Assembly: GCA_907165065.1 (NCBI GenBank)
Contig: OU015523.1
Span: 116,400,246 to 116,464,245, forward strand
DNA length: 64,000 nt
Origin: Caprimulgus europaeus
Taxonomy: Eukaryota > Chordata > Aves > Caprimulgiformes > Caprimulgidae
Reading direction: 5' to 3'
This document shows positions 25,987-37,995 of the stretch, piece by piece. How positions within the stretch are numbered: the first letter of the stretch is position 1; every line of letters begins with the position of its first letter. A model generated the notes under the pieces. The model was not told the origin of the DNA. It was given only the letters and a program-made list of their open reading frames with translations, and searched no databases. Both the position numbers and the translations under genes were made by a program.

Positions 25987-28239
25987 TCTGTATATTCCTT
26001 CAAATTTATTTTTAGTCCTTAAGTGAAAAACATGTAGAAAAAGTTAACATCTCCACTTAAGAGAAGTTCCTGAGCTGTGGAAATTTAAAAGGTGTTTATA
26101 CTTAGCACAGGGTCACTGACACACTGGGAAAAGCTATCAGAGGAAAAATTGTTACTTTAAAAAATTATGATGGTGTTTTTCATTAAGCAGAATATCCTTT
26201 CCTACTCGCTTTCACTTGGCCAAGTAAAGAGGTTTGGCAAAATGTGTTTTGGATCATGAGCTTTGATTTTTTGTCTGGTATTTGGAGAGGTTTTATGAAA
26301 AACAGTACATTTCACAAATGCATTTGATCAAGAGGCAAATCTCATTGTTCATACAAGAAGTGTAGGGGAAGGGGAGCACAAAAATTGGGAGGTCTTTTGT
26401 TTTGACAAAACCTGGCTAAAAATGCTGAAACAAAGAAGAAACTTCTTACACTGAGCAGCAGGCAAAGTATTGCAGTCTGCTGTTTTCCTAGCAGAAGAGA
26501 AAACCTGTGCTTCCTCCTCCCCACTTCAGTGCTATGTAGGCACCATTGATCATCATAAAGTCTCAGTAACAGGGTGAGCAGAAGGGTGGGCAGCGGCAGG
26601 CAAAGACTGCTCCTGCTAATGGATGAGCCTTTCTACAGACATACAGCAGCCGTGGGCTGAGCAGCAGCTGTCTGCCCAATCCAGGCACCAGCCCCTCATG
26701 AATTTCAGTTATTTAATGAATCAAATCTCCTAAAGTAAATGAACATCTTTCTCACATAATCAGTGGGGAAATATGAAAGCCTTTGAAGACCTTCAGGGAG
26801 ATCTGATTTACCTGACTTGGATTTTTGCATTTCAGCATATAAAATCTGTTTCAAAAGCTCCTTTTTCCCTCTGTTGATGTTATAGGGAACATATTTATTT
26901 GGAGAACATAGAACATATGAGCTGCAAATGCTGGTGCTGGTTAGGTGTGAACTGGCTCTCCCGTCCTAGAATATCTCAGCTGGAGAATCACCTGAAAAAG
27001 CAGTCTGTGTTACAAAACTGAGACCATCTGAGGAGCACACATAGGTGGTCCTTACCTATTCCTAATTCTGAATTCTGGGGTAAAGGGTAGGTACTCCTTG
27101 CTGGTCCTACCAGCCTCCTGAAAGCTGGGGAGCAGCAGTGCAATGCAGTTAGATCCTTGTTCACTGTGGGGAACTTGGTGTTTAGCCTTAAATGTGCCCT
27201 GAAGTGTATTACAGCCACGTGGGCGTTACAGGAGGGCTGAAGAGTGGCACATTTAAATAATTCATAATCAATGCAACTTGGATCATTTCTCTTGAAAACT
27301 CATCATCATTTTTGTATGCAAGATGACTTAAAACAATCTGCACTTCTCATCCATTTCCCTTTTCCAACTCCTCCCAAATTTAATTCTCATGAATTTAATG
27401 GCTCCATGATTTATCATTACTCTTTCTGGTGTCTTGTTTAGCATATGCGTAAGCATGAGACTGAGTCTAATAACAATGCACTTTCTAATCTGAAATTGTG
27501 CATTGTGGACGGATGACTGATGATCTGAATAACCAACAACTTGTCCTGTCTCCCTCCACAAAACCATTCTAGTTTTCCTGAAAATTAATTTTGTTAGGCC
27601 AAAGTTTCTCATCTCAGTACAGATTGATTTTCCAAATAAGCCTTCCTGTAACCTTTTACAGTAGTATGTCTTCTTGTAGGAGAATGTTACTTTGATTATG
27701 AGGACTGTAGTAATTACTCGATCAGTCATCTGTGTCCAGACCTCTAAAAACAATTTCTAAAGTGACAGCCTCCCTGCAGACATCCCTGTTTGGTGCTCTA
27801 GAGTGCTACGGCTCCTACAATGAGACAAGAGGCCATAATTTTTAAGTCTTGGTATCTAGACTTGTGGATTTAAGTGTATTTGTTCCACTGAAAGGGAAAA
27901 GTCTTTCTGACTATAAATGATCTGATTTTCCAAAGTGACAAGAAACTTTTCTGGTAGCAGTAGGGAAGACAGAAATGCCTCATTTTCGTTTAGGCTCTTA
28001 AATGAGAGTTGTCAAGAGTCTGATTCTTCCTGGATGTCAATAGGAGGTTGGTGCTCTGAAACTCAACCCTCTAGATTAAATAATTGGCAGCACAGGATAT
28101 AGAATTAAAAGACTAAAATGAATTTTAAAGTAGCATCTCAAGTCCATGATGGTGTAAAAGAGGACATGGAACTTCTGTGATAGTCTGTATATTCACTGTT
28201 AATTGACAAGATCAAAGTTAAAACAAGTTGCTTCTGTTC

Positions 28240-29503
28240 TGTTGTAGAGGAAAAGGTTATCGGGAATAGTCAACACGGAATCACTAAGAGAAAATCATGC
28301 TTGACGAATTTGATAGCCTTCTGTGATGTCATGACTGGATGGGTGGGTGAGGGGAGAGCAGTGGATGTTGTCTACCTTGACTTCAGCAAGGCTTTTGACA
28401 CTGTCTCCCATGACATCCTCATAGGTAAGCTTAGGGAGTGTGGGTTAGATGAGGGGACAGTGATGTAGGTGAAGAACTGACTCAATGGCAGAGCTCAGAG
28501 GGTTTTTCAATCAGTGGTGCAGAGTCTAGTTGGAGGCCCATGGTTAGTGGTGTTCCTCAGGGGTCTGTACTTGGTCCAGTCCTGTTCAATATATTCATCA
28601 ATGACTTGGATAAAGGGTCTGAGTGTACCCTCAGCCAATTTACTGATGACACTAAACACCAGAAGGCTGTGCTGCCATTCAGCGAGACCTGGACAGGCTG
28701 GAGAGTTGGGTGGAAAGGAACCTGATGAAGTTCACTAAGGGCAAGTGTAGGGTCCTGCACCTGGGGAGGAATAACCTCAGGCACCAGTACAGGTTAGGGG
28801 CTGAACTGCTGGAAAGGAGCTCTGTGGAAAAGGATCTGGGTGTGCTGGTGGACAGCAGGCTGGCCATGAGTCAGCAGTGTGCTCTGGGGCCAGGAAGGCC
28901 AACAGCAACCTGGGGTGCATTAAAAAGAGCATGGCCAGCAGGTCAATGGGGGTACTCCTCCCCCTCTACTTTTCCTTGTCGAGACCACATCTGGAGTGCT
29001 GTGTCCAGTTCTGGGCTCCTCAGTCCACAAAAGGGATCTTCTGGAGAGAGTCCAGCGGAGGCTACAAAGATGATGAGGGGTCTGGAGCATCTCCCCTATG
29101 AAGAAAGACTGAGAGACCCACGTCTGTTTAGCCTAGAGAGGGAAAGACTGAGAAGGGACCTTATCAATATTTATAAATATCTAAAGGATGGGTGTCAAGA
29201 GGATGGAACCAGACTTTTTTCAGTGGTGCCCAGCGATAGGACAAAGGGCAATGGGCATGAGCTGGAACAAGGAGCTTCCGCTTAAGTGTGAGGAAAAACT
29301 TCTTTACTGTGAGGGTGACTGAGGACTGGGACAGGGCTGCCCAGAGAGGTTGTGGAGTTTGCATCTCTGGAGATGTTCAAAACCTGCCTGGAGGCAGTCC
29401 TGTGCAACATGCTCTGGTTGAACCTGCTTTGTCAGGGGGGTTGGACTAGATGATCTCCAGAGGTCCCTTCCAACCCCTACCACACTGTGATTCTGTGATT
29501 CTG
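28240..29503 (+). mobile_element. CR1 LINE, 5'-truncated dead copy with reverse-transcriptase remains
   Basis: This is the largest transposon in the window, about 1.26 kb, in the + orientation, ending at the CR1 3' tail (TGTGATTCTGTGATTCTG at 29486-29503). Conceptual translation shows reverse-transcriptase motif A (VVYLDFSKAFDTVSHD, about 28366-28413), motif B ([20 protein letters not shown], from about 28546) and motif C as FTDD, where CR1 normally has FADD. The C-terminal part ([13 protein letters not shown] and HLPYEERL) follows in other frames. Stops near 28470 and several frameshifts (about 28500, 28670-28720, 28900, 29040) show that it is inactive. The start is approximate. A full CR1 is about 4.5 kb, so more than two thirds of the element is missing. 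Confidence 0.95.
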
Positions 29504-29906
29504 ACTTGACAAATCATATATTCACTTGCTCTTGATATCAAGATCTGTAATGCCATCCAAATGAAAGGGGAGCAGGAAAAAGAGTCCTTATAGGGCTTAT
29601 TCACACACATATGCACACATATTGTATAGCTTTTATTACTACAGTAAGAATGCAGTTGTATAGCCTCTCTCTGTTGCCATGAGTATGTGTATTTTGTTAT
29701 CAGCTAATGGCTGTAGCTCTTTCACTCTGGGATATGTGTTGTGCTTCAATTAAAAAAAAAAATCATGTTTTCTCACAATTACACTTATAAATACTTATGT
29801 ATACAGATACTGTCGTGTTCTTAATTATTTGATATTTTTTACAACTATCTAACCATGTATATGTTTTGTTCTATACAGCCAGATCATCTGACAATGAAAT
29901 CAGTCC
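29504..29906. other. Intergenic spacer between CR1 and LTR
   Basis: AT-rich unique-looking DNA with a short A-run near 29752-29762. No gene or repeat was recognised. Confidence 0.7.
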
Positions 29907-30200
29907 TGTCATGGTTTAACTCCACCTAGCAACTGAGCACCACACAGTCACTCGCTCACACCCCTCACAGTGGGATGGGGGAGAGAGTCGGTAGAGTAAA
30001 AGTGAGAAAACTTATGAGTTGAGATAAAGACAGTCCAATAGGTAAAACAAAAGCCACATACATAAGCAAAGCAAAACAAAGAATTCATTCACTACTTCTC
30101 GTCAGCAGGCAGGTGTTCAGCCATCTCCAGGAAAGCAGGGCTTTATCATGCGTAAGAGTTACTTAAGAAGACAAATACCATCACTCCAAACGCCAGACAG
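29907..30200 (-). mobile_element. Truncated LTR of an avian ERVL-like endogenous retrovirus
   Basis: The segment begins TGTCATGGTTTAACTCCACC and continues with GGGATGGGGGAGAGAGTC and CAGGCAGGTGTTCAGCCATC. I recognise this as the reverse complement of a widespread bird ERVL-type LTR. On the - strand the element would end ...TGACA, giving the expected terminal CA. The other end fades near 30200, before the TG terminus, so only part of the LTR remains. There is no internal region, primer-binding site or open reading frame, so no viral protein is encoded. Family assignment is by memory of the repeat, and limits are approximate. Confidence 0.7.
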
Positions 30201-33200
30201 TCCAGACCTTCAAGTTCTTATCAGCAGTGCTTCCTGACATGTTCAGCTCTGTGACAAAGTAGCCAGCACACTTTTTTTAATGTTCTTATCTTTGCATGAA
30301 GAGGTCACATGCAAAGAACCTAAGCTTTTAACACTTCTCCCAGAATTATATTTTCTTCTGTGGTGCATATGGACTATTCATTTGAAATAACTTGCACAAA
30401 GGAATGAAGGTGAGTAATGGCATTAATGTTGTAAAAAGCAACTCATCAACATCAGTCATTGGTGGAGAAAAACAGAATCTGATTACAAGGAGGGTTGTAT
30501 TGGTATGCAAAGCAAGGAAGGCCTAATGCATGGCTCTACCCTAAGAGTTAAGACGCTCTGCAGACTACTTTCCTTTATTCATATTTATGGCACTGTTGTC
30601 AGAAGTGCTTGGAAAGATGTACAGCAGTTTGAAAATGTAGCACAATGAAATGGTTGTGCTTAAATTTTTCAAGAAACAATTCAAACCAGAAACATTTTAA
30701 CTTTGTTTTGATATCAGGAAAATACCTTATTTGCTTATTATTGCCTCAGTATGTTTCTTTTACTAGAAAACAATGAGGAAAAAACAGGGAGTTGTTCTTA
30801 TACATCCAAGTTCCTTTAAAATATAGAATCATAGAATTGTTTTGGTTGGGAAAGACCTTTAAGGTCATTGAGTCCAACTGGGAAACCTAACACTGCCGTA
30901 TGTATGACACATTTAGACAGAAGTGGTGTGGGTACCACCTCTGTGGGTGTTTTACACTGCCATCACTATAATAGCCTCAATAATGTGGGACAATCCCACC
31001 ATGGAGCCCTCTAGGGTCCCTTTTCCTGATGGATAAACACTGCAGTGTGAAGTGATTGGAGAGGGAAGTTGTGTAAGGCTGAACCAAGTTGCACGAAGAG
31101 AGATGATCCAAAGCACCAAGCCACAGTTAGGGTCCAGAATTAATGTTTATTCCTGAGTTCCTGTTTCAAAGGGAATTTTGTCTGTATTCAGGGAAATACA
31201 CATATTCACATTCAGTTTCTCCACATATTTTACTAATACAGCAGGTTTCCAGAACATTTTGGCACCGTCTGAATTCTAGGTGCCTGATGCCCTCAAGAGA
31301 AGGAGGTAACAGGCAGACTCCTGGGGAAATGTCCATGTAGAAAATGAGACATCAGAAAGCCTCATGGATGTAAGAGGAATATGTAGAAATTAGTTGGTTT
31401 TCTATAGTTATAATAGCTACTTCATATCTATTTCAGAGCTTATTACAAAATTACAGTAAAAGGCCATTTTTAATGACAAGGTCTCATTGCTGCCAATTTT
31501 CAGCTCACTACAGAGACTGATTCAAAATGACTACACACGTGTATACACAGATGGTGAATTACAGATTTAACTCAATAGAGAGGGCAGGTGCTAAAAATAC
31601 AAATTTGGGGAAAATATGGGAAGTAAAACAGAATGAAAAAGACTAACAGATGCTCATTGTCCTGGCTTGACTAAATCTGTCTCTTAAAAGTCTGGGGAAG
31701 AAAGAGACCAGGCTAGAAAACTAAAGACTTCACAGAGGTAACAGTCTCCTGCAAAGGCCAGAGATGTACAATACTGAGTACATTATAATGAAGCTGCCAG
31801 GTATCCTGTAGAAGATTTCTGAACATCAGCCATATGATATTTTTGTTTCATTATGTGAAACAACATGATGCTGATACTGCAGATACATCCCTGGATGCCA
31901 AAGCTGGTGAGATCCTCACCTAACAAAAAGTTTCAGACAAGAATGACTTCAATGCCTACCAATGTCAAGGTTTATGTGATTGCATGGTCTACATACAAAC
32001 GCGACCCTGGGAAGAAAAATGTACCATTGCATTTGTAGCCTGCAAACAGAAAGCACAATGTCTCCTGTTAGTGTGGGTGAGATGTGCCATGGTGCTGAAA
32101 GAATCCTTTCCCTCCTTCTGACTCATCCAAGAACTAGGTGGCTGGCCCAAGCTAACATGCAGGGCCACCAAAAAGTCAATGGGAAGGGTTAGGCATGTCT
32201 GTAGGACAATTTCTCCTGCCCTAAAATAGTTGCTTCAGGATTGGTGCAGTCAATCCCCATCTGACAGCGATGTTCACTTCCCACTCTGGAGGAACCCAAA
32301 CAATTTGCTTATAAAAGAGGACCAGCTGGGTTTTCATCTGCTCAGAGTTAGAGATGCTTCTGAAGAGTTTTTAACTCCAAACTGTCATCAGGCCAGTGGT
32401 CTAAGCAGAAACCCTACAGCAATGGAGAGAAGCTGCAAGTGTTTCTTGTGTTGATTTAGTCCTAGTTACTAAGATTAATATACATTGTACTATTTATTCC
32501 ATGCCACAGATCATGTTGGCTGTTTGAAACAGGGCTACTCTTTCTTCTGCTGAAAGCAGACATGGTCTCCAGGTCATATGGTGAGTGGGAGTTAAAGAGG
32601 GAAAATGCTTGGGGGTATGCCTACAAGTATGAAGGGAATACAAATTCCATTTCATCACTTAGAGCTAGGTTGAGGTTTCTGTGATGAAACTTCTGGGGGA
32701 AGAAAACAGGCTGGTAGATTCTCCACTGAAGAAAAGGGAAAGGAAAAATCTTGCCTTGGAATTTGTAGATGTTCTGAGAAAAGCATAAAGAGCCTTTAAC
32801 AAATAGGTCACAAGGTTTAGTCACAAGGTATGAATTATGCATTCCATGCTTTTGGGGAAAAAGGGATAATCAAGAGCTGGCAAAAAGTAAGATATAGAAG
32901 ACCTGATGGGCCAAAGCTCCAATTTCATTCTTCCATAGGTGATGAATTGCTGTGGACAAGGGAGGGAGGTTCAGTTAACACTGATGAAGATCTGTGGAGA
33001 AGACACCAGTAGCTGAGTTGAATTAGAAATGACTTGTTATCCATGTCCTTTGTGAAGGGGTGACATATGGTAAAAAATACATTAGCTGATGTGAAAATGA
33101 GGCACAGTTGCCAGAGGCAGTGAAATACCCATGGAATATTGCAAAGGCTGAGATAAACTTGCTTAATATAGTTAGGATTTTTCTATCAGAACAACTTTTC

Positions 33201-35619
33201 AAAGGAAAATATCACTTTATTCAAATGAAATATTTTGCAGAAAGACATTGTTTTCAACAAACTTCCAGCGAAACACACAAGTTGTCTTTATGCCAGGGCA
33301 TCCACGTAGCCAGGGATCACGGCTCTGCTGCAGTCTGTCTCCAGCTGCTGCAGCCATTTAAATTGTCTCAAAGCTGGAGATTTGGGGTTTTTAAGGTGCA
33401 CAACTCCAAAATATTCTTGTCTGATTCTAACTCCAGGACTGGGAACTCTAGAAGTGTACCAGATCCAGACTCCCACAGGAGATACCTCTTTGTTTTGGAA
33501 GCCACTGGGAGCTCGTGTGTCCAATCTCCCTCCTTAGACTGATCAGGTCTTTGTATCTCAACTCCACTGCAGCTGCCACTCTTTGTGTATTTGCAGCTCT
33601 CTGTCTGCCCAGTAGAGCTGAGTAGGAGCAGGGAGTCCAAGATTCCCAGGCAATCGTGTAACTTAGGCTTCTGTGAACAGTTAAGGAATAAAAAGCACTT
33701 TTTTTTTTTAATCCCACCCTTCTCTGTCTCCAAAGGTTTCCCTTTCAAAGTTCTTCTGTTACCTTTTTCATATCTGTTCAAAAGAATTTTATGGAATAGG
33801 AATTACATAATAATTTAAAATATTTTAGCCAAACCGTGGTTACTGAACACAAGCAAAGTTTTTAGAAGAATCACTGAACACCAAAGGTGTTTTTCACTGC
33901 TTGCTTATCAGAGGTCTTTTCCTCCCATTTTAATAAATTGAAGTAGTCCAGAGAAACTAAACAAATACTTACTAGTTGTAGAATTTTAGTGGAGTCCTCA
34001 AATAGACAGCATAAACATCCTTATATTTATCTGACTTCGAAAACAATCCACATTCATGAAGTCAAAAATTACATATGGGTGTTTTCCCTCTGCCATTAGT
34101 ATTTATTTCTACCAGTAGAATATTCTGGGTTATATAAAATACAAATTAAATTACTGAACGGACCACCTGAAATGTTATCATAATATAATTATTTTTCTCC
34201 TTCCTATGCCTCAGTGCAAAGAAGCATTTAAAATCCCATAACATGGGATTTTTTGCATGCATTGTGTTAATTGTTAATACTTTCAAAGATACTGGAGAGC
34301 ACTCATCTGCTAGTATCTCAGTTAATCAGTCAGAAGCTGTAGAAAAAGAGAGAGCTCTTTTAGATTTAAGACTGGAGTCTTTCACGTGGGAGAACAGCTT
34401 CAATTCAGCAAAAGCCTGTGCTTTGCTGAGCTGGAGGCGATTTCAGCCCATGCCTTCCTTAATCAGGGCAGTGGAGCAGATCAGCAGGCACCAGTCAGTC
34501 ACTTAGCTCCTGGGGATGAGATAAGGTTGGATTTGAGGGTGTAGATGGTGACCTTCCCTTCTATTGCTAGTGAAATTCACTGATAGTTTAATTCCCACCT
34601 TCCATTTTGCCTGTTTCTGTGACTATTTCTGTTCATTCAAGGGTAGCTGGGAGACTGCAAACGTCCTTGTATGATCCTTGAAAGCAGGATTTCCACAGCA
34701 GGGGAGTAATACTAACACTTTGATGTGAAAAATCACAGAAGGACATCTCCCATAGAAACATCTGCTTTAGGTGGACCCTTCCCAACAGACATACCAGCCC
34801 TTTATTGTTTTGTTTCTCCTTTGTTCTGTAGAGAGTTGTCATTTCTGTAGTTCAGAAGACAATCCCAGCACAATTGCCCTGAAATGGAAGTGAATCCAAG
34901 TAGATGGCCAGTTAAAAAATACCAAAGTAATGCTGAGTGATCTCCCTGTCCTTGTCACAACCCATGAGCCTTTTGTAATACTTTATACTTTCTTTCCCCT
35001 GTCCTGCTGAGAAGGGGAGTGACAGAGAAGTTTTGGTGGGCACCTGACGTCCAGCCAAGCTCAACCCATCACATCTTGTTTTGTTATGTATGGGTTACCT
35101 GTATGGGATACATGCATAGTGAGCAACCAAAAGTCAACCATAATTTGAGCAATCCTCAAAGCAAATTGAACAGAAGTGGACACAGTGAGAGCAGGTTTCA
35201 TCTCCTAAAAACCTCTCAGTGCCCCAGATGAATGCAAGATGGTATAGGAGATGACTAACTGGAGCATTTGATACAGTGAGAAGTGGTTTCTGAGAGCCTG
35301 CTGATAGCATTCAATAAAGGACAAAAAGGACATTACAGGAGCTGGAGGAAAAGTATTTCTGTCCTAGAAGAAAAATGTGTCTATGGGTCATTTAGTCCGC
35401 TCAGAGGCATCACATATTTTGCTCACTAAAATAAAGGTCTCTTTCTGCTTTTGTATTCAAACCCAGAGTGAATGTAGCACCGATAGCGCAGCCAGGCACC
35501 TCTCACTAATTCCATGCACTAATCACAAAGATTGGACTGTGGGATTGGAGCCTACAGTTGTAAAGGAGAAGAGAATTATACATTAAAACCAACAACACAC
35601 AAGGCAGTCTGGTTTCATA
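30201..35619. other. NOX4-TYR intergenic DNA, distal part
   Basis: About 5.4 kb of gene-free DNA. It includes a small CR1 3' scrap (30823-30898). Between roughly 33250 and 33690 the sequence is somewhat richer in GC and supports overlapping open frames on both strands (144 codons at 33108-33542 on +, 137 at 33368-33781 on -). I do not recognise any protein. It might be an unidentified old repeat. Confidence 0.6.
30823..30898 (-). repeat. CR1 LINE 3'-end scrap
   Basis: ATAGAATCATAGAATTGTTT, followed by a diverged GGTTGGGAAAGACC and GAGTCCAACTGGGAAACCTAACACTGCC, matches the reverse complement of a CR1 3' end. It is a subfamily different from the copies at 37.6 and 45.1 kb. Confidence 0.85.
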
Positions 35620-35872
35620 CAAGTATTATTTAATCAAGCATAGGAAATACATGGTGTTCTTTGGGTGGTGTGCTAACATATGTTGGATCTGGGAGATTTT
35701 TGTAGGAGTGGATCTCATAAGATAATACAACACTGGAGGTTACAAGAGGCTTGAGGAGCAAGTCTGCTCATCCTGCTTTTGCGGTACTCCTCAACAAAGT
35801 ATTTGTAAACATGAATCAAACACTGCATGTTTGATTAGCACCTTAGCAACATCATTGAGTTACTGGAGGCCT
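35620..35872 (-). other. TYR: TYR 3'UTR (end inferred)
   Basis: Non-coding sequence immediately after the TYR stop codon. The end is set only by the candidate ATTAAA, so a longer UTR is possible. Confidence 0.4.
35629..35634 (-). promoter_or_regulatory. Candidate TYR poly(A) signal ATTAAA
   Basis: Reading the - strand, ATTAAA lies about 240 bases past the TYR stop codon, within GATTAAATAATACTTG. It is the commonest variant hexamer and its position would give a short 3'UTR. The assignment is positional inference. Confidence 0.35.
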
Positions 35873-36096
35873 CTAGAAATTGGTCTGATAAGATATATTG
35901 TTGTAATCTTCACTTTCTGTGAGCAAGGGTTGTATCTCTGAAGAAATTCCTCTTTTTTTCTTCCGGCAGGCCAGAATGAGCCCTGTGAGCATAGCAGTAA
36001 CTATGCCTCCAATCACAGCTGCTCCAACCAACCAAGCCCAGATCTGACGGGCTTGCTCAAGGTAGGGTATTAAAAACTCCTGGAAAGAACCAACTG
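35873..36096 (-). CDS. TYR: TYR last exon: membrane anchor and cytosolic sorting tail
   Basis: This is the last coding exon of tyrosinase, the melanosomal copper monooxygenase that oxidises tyrosine to dopaquinone. It begins at 36096 after TTTCCCAG and ends with TAG (35873-35875). The last 74 residues begin [19 protein letters not shown]. Next comes one transmembrane helix (about [20 protein letters not shown]), then a basic stop-transfer CRKKKR and a cytosolic tail. The tail carries the acidic dileucine signal EIQPLL and a C-terminal SYQTNF, the melanosome-sorting signals typical of tyrosinase. The active-site histidines lie in upstream exons. The acceptor is CAGCAG, so the exon may alternatively start at 36093, dropping one alanine. 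Confidence 0.96.
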
Positions 36097-37603
36097 CTGG
36101 GAAAAAAACAAACAAACAGAAAAAAAAAGGTTCATTTACATGATGCAATGTACCATCACTTTATAGAAGTTGTATAACAGATAATACTAGAAGGCTGAAT
36201 GAAAAAACAGACTACAGTAGTAAAAATTGTCTGAAGGTCACAAATGGTTTCAAGTAAATCTCTCCAGTCCTTGCAGTCTGTTTCTCAATCTCTGTATTAA
36301 AGGCAGGAACAGAGTTCACTGTCCCTAGTGCTTTTTATAGTTTTGTCAAAACTGTAAGTCTATAAACCAAGATGTTTGATACAGTTTGGACAAAGGTCCT
36401 GCTAACTCAGCATCCTCTTGGCAACAATAACCAAAGCAGAGCATTAAGAAGAGTTTAAGAACAGATCAAGTCTATTATGATCCTGTCACAAAATACTTAC
36501 CCAGTCTCCAAAAATTTACAGCTCAAGGATTATCTGAACCAGATATGGTGGTGTTGTATGTAATAGTCATTGGAGGATTTTTTTTTCTTCCATCAACTTT
36601 TCTAGCTGCTTTTTGAACCTTTATCACAACTTCTTGCAGCAAGGAGATCCTTGCTTTAACCACATATTTGGTGGGAAAAAAGCTTCCTTTCACTAATTTT
36701 GAATCTGCTACCTGCTCATTTCATTTGATATTTCTTGTGTAGGCGGAGGTAGTAGGCAATTATTCCCTGGTCACTCTCTGCACAAGAAATCCTTAAAGAA
36801 AGAATTGGAGCCTTCTTTCTTTGGTGTATCCAGCACAGCTTCTCACTGGTTAGATAATCAGTTGTCTTATAGCTTTGTGGTATGAACATGTATGCCTTTG
36901 TCTTTGTTTTCCTCACTAAGGCTTAATGAGTTATGAAAAGCCTGTCATACAGGGCTCCCACTTCACAATAGAGGTCGGAAGGTGATCTCTTCACAATGCA
37001 GCCTACAACCTGTTGACTTGAATTTGAAAAAAAAAACAGGAATACCTGTCCCCTTGGTCCAAGGAGTATTTGGAATCCACATCTCCCAATTAGGAGCTAA
37101 TATTACTATTATTAGCTGCAATTACTATCTATTAGGGAAAGAAAAGGGTATCTCTATGGAAGGACCCTCTAGTGTGGTTTATTGTGTATAGTTTTCATGT
37201 AGCTGGACTGATTTAGATGGGCTCAACTAGATTTAGTGTGGTATACCCCCAAAAAGACTATAAATGTCTTTCTACAATCTTGCATTTTCACTGGTGTGCA
37301 GAAAAATATTGCCATATATCTTTGTGGATGATGGAGTGTATGCTGTTATGTGCACTGTCCTCTGAAAAGATGCTTTTGGTTTGCAGCACCTTTAAAGTTA
37401 AGCTATCTTTAGGACTTGGTGTTTCTGAGGTGCAATTCCAGTTCAGGCTGAATGTAGTTTGTTTGTCCCTACAACACAGCTTTACTCTGGGGAATGTTTG
37501 CTTGCTATTTCTCTGGTCCTTGTTTTCCAGTTAATCCAACTTTGTATTCTGAGATTGTATTTACAAGAGTCTGCGTGTTCAGACTTCTGCTTCTGACCTC
37601 ATT

Positions 37604-37860
37604 AGAATCACAGAATCACAGAATCACAGAATGTCAGGGATTGGAAGGGACCTGGAAAGATCATCCAGTCCAATCCCCCTGCCGGAGCAGGAACACCTAG
37701 ATGAGATCACACAGGAAGGCGTCCAGGCAGGTCTTGAATGTCTCCAGAGAAGGAGACTCCACAACCTCCCTGGGCAGCCTGTCCCAGTGCTCTGTTACCC
37801 TCACAGTAAAGAAGTTCCTTCTCAAGTTTAAGCGGAACCTCCTGTGTTCCAGATGCTCTA
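37604..37860 (-). repeat. CR1 LINE 3' fragment in TYR intron 4
   Basis: Three AGAATCACA-type terminal units are followed by GGGATTGGAAGGGACCTGG and CCCCTGCCGGAGCAGGAACA. On the - strand an open frame at 37697-37915 still spells the CR1 ORF2 C-terminus ([20 protein letters not shown] and ESPSLETFK), so the copy is relatively young. It lies in the same orientation as TYR transcription. Confidence 0.94.
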
Positions 37861-37954
37861 TAACACTATGAATTACAAAAAAATCAGGTTCTTGATGTTT
37901 CAGAGTAAACACCACAAACCTTTGGATATGAAGTACATTATTTCTTTAATCCTT

Positions 37955-37995
37955 CATTTCTCATCTGCCAAATGAGGATGGTATCATTTACTAAA
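37955..37995 (+). repeat. MIR-like ancient SINE remnant
   Basis: The core CATTTCTCATCTGCCAAATG followed by AGGATGGTATCATTTAC resembles the MIR segment CTCATCTGTAAAATGGGGATAA. It is short and diverged, so the identification is tentative. Confidence 0.45.

Larger units (their letters stand above)
15751..28239. other. NOX4-TYR intergenic DNA, proximal part
   Basis: About 12.5 kb has no recognisable gene. It contains a T24 tract with a retrocopy-like AATAAA arrangement on the - strand (16331-16375), a T-rich and A-rich stretch near 24720-24765 and an A/C-rich low-complexity stretch near 25928-25985. The longest ORFs (145 codons at 18245-18682 and 141 codons at 27328-27753, both - strand) are unlike known proteins and within chance expectation. 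Confidence 0.7.

Noticed and set aside
27328-27753. 141-codon ORF on the - strand
   Set aside because: No domain, no neighbouring splice or promoter signal, within chance length.
28710-29285. 191-codon ORF, the longest in the window
   Set aside because: It is a CR1 ORF2 remnant that changes frame, not a host gene. It is included in the CR1 entry.
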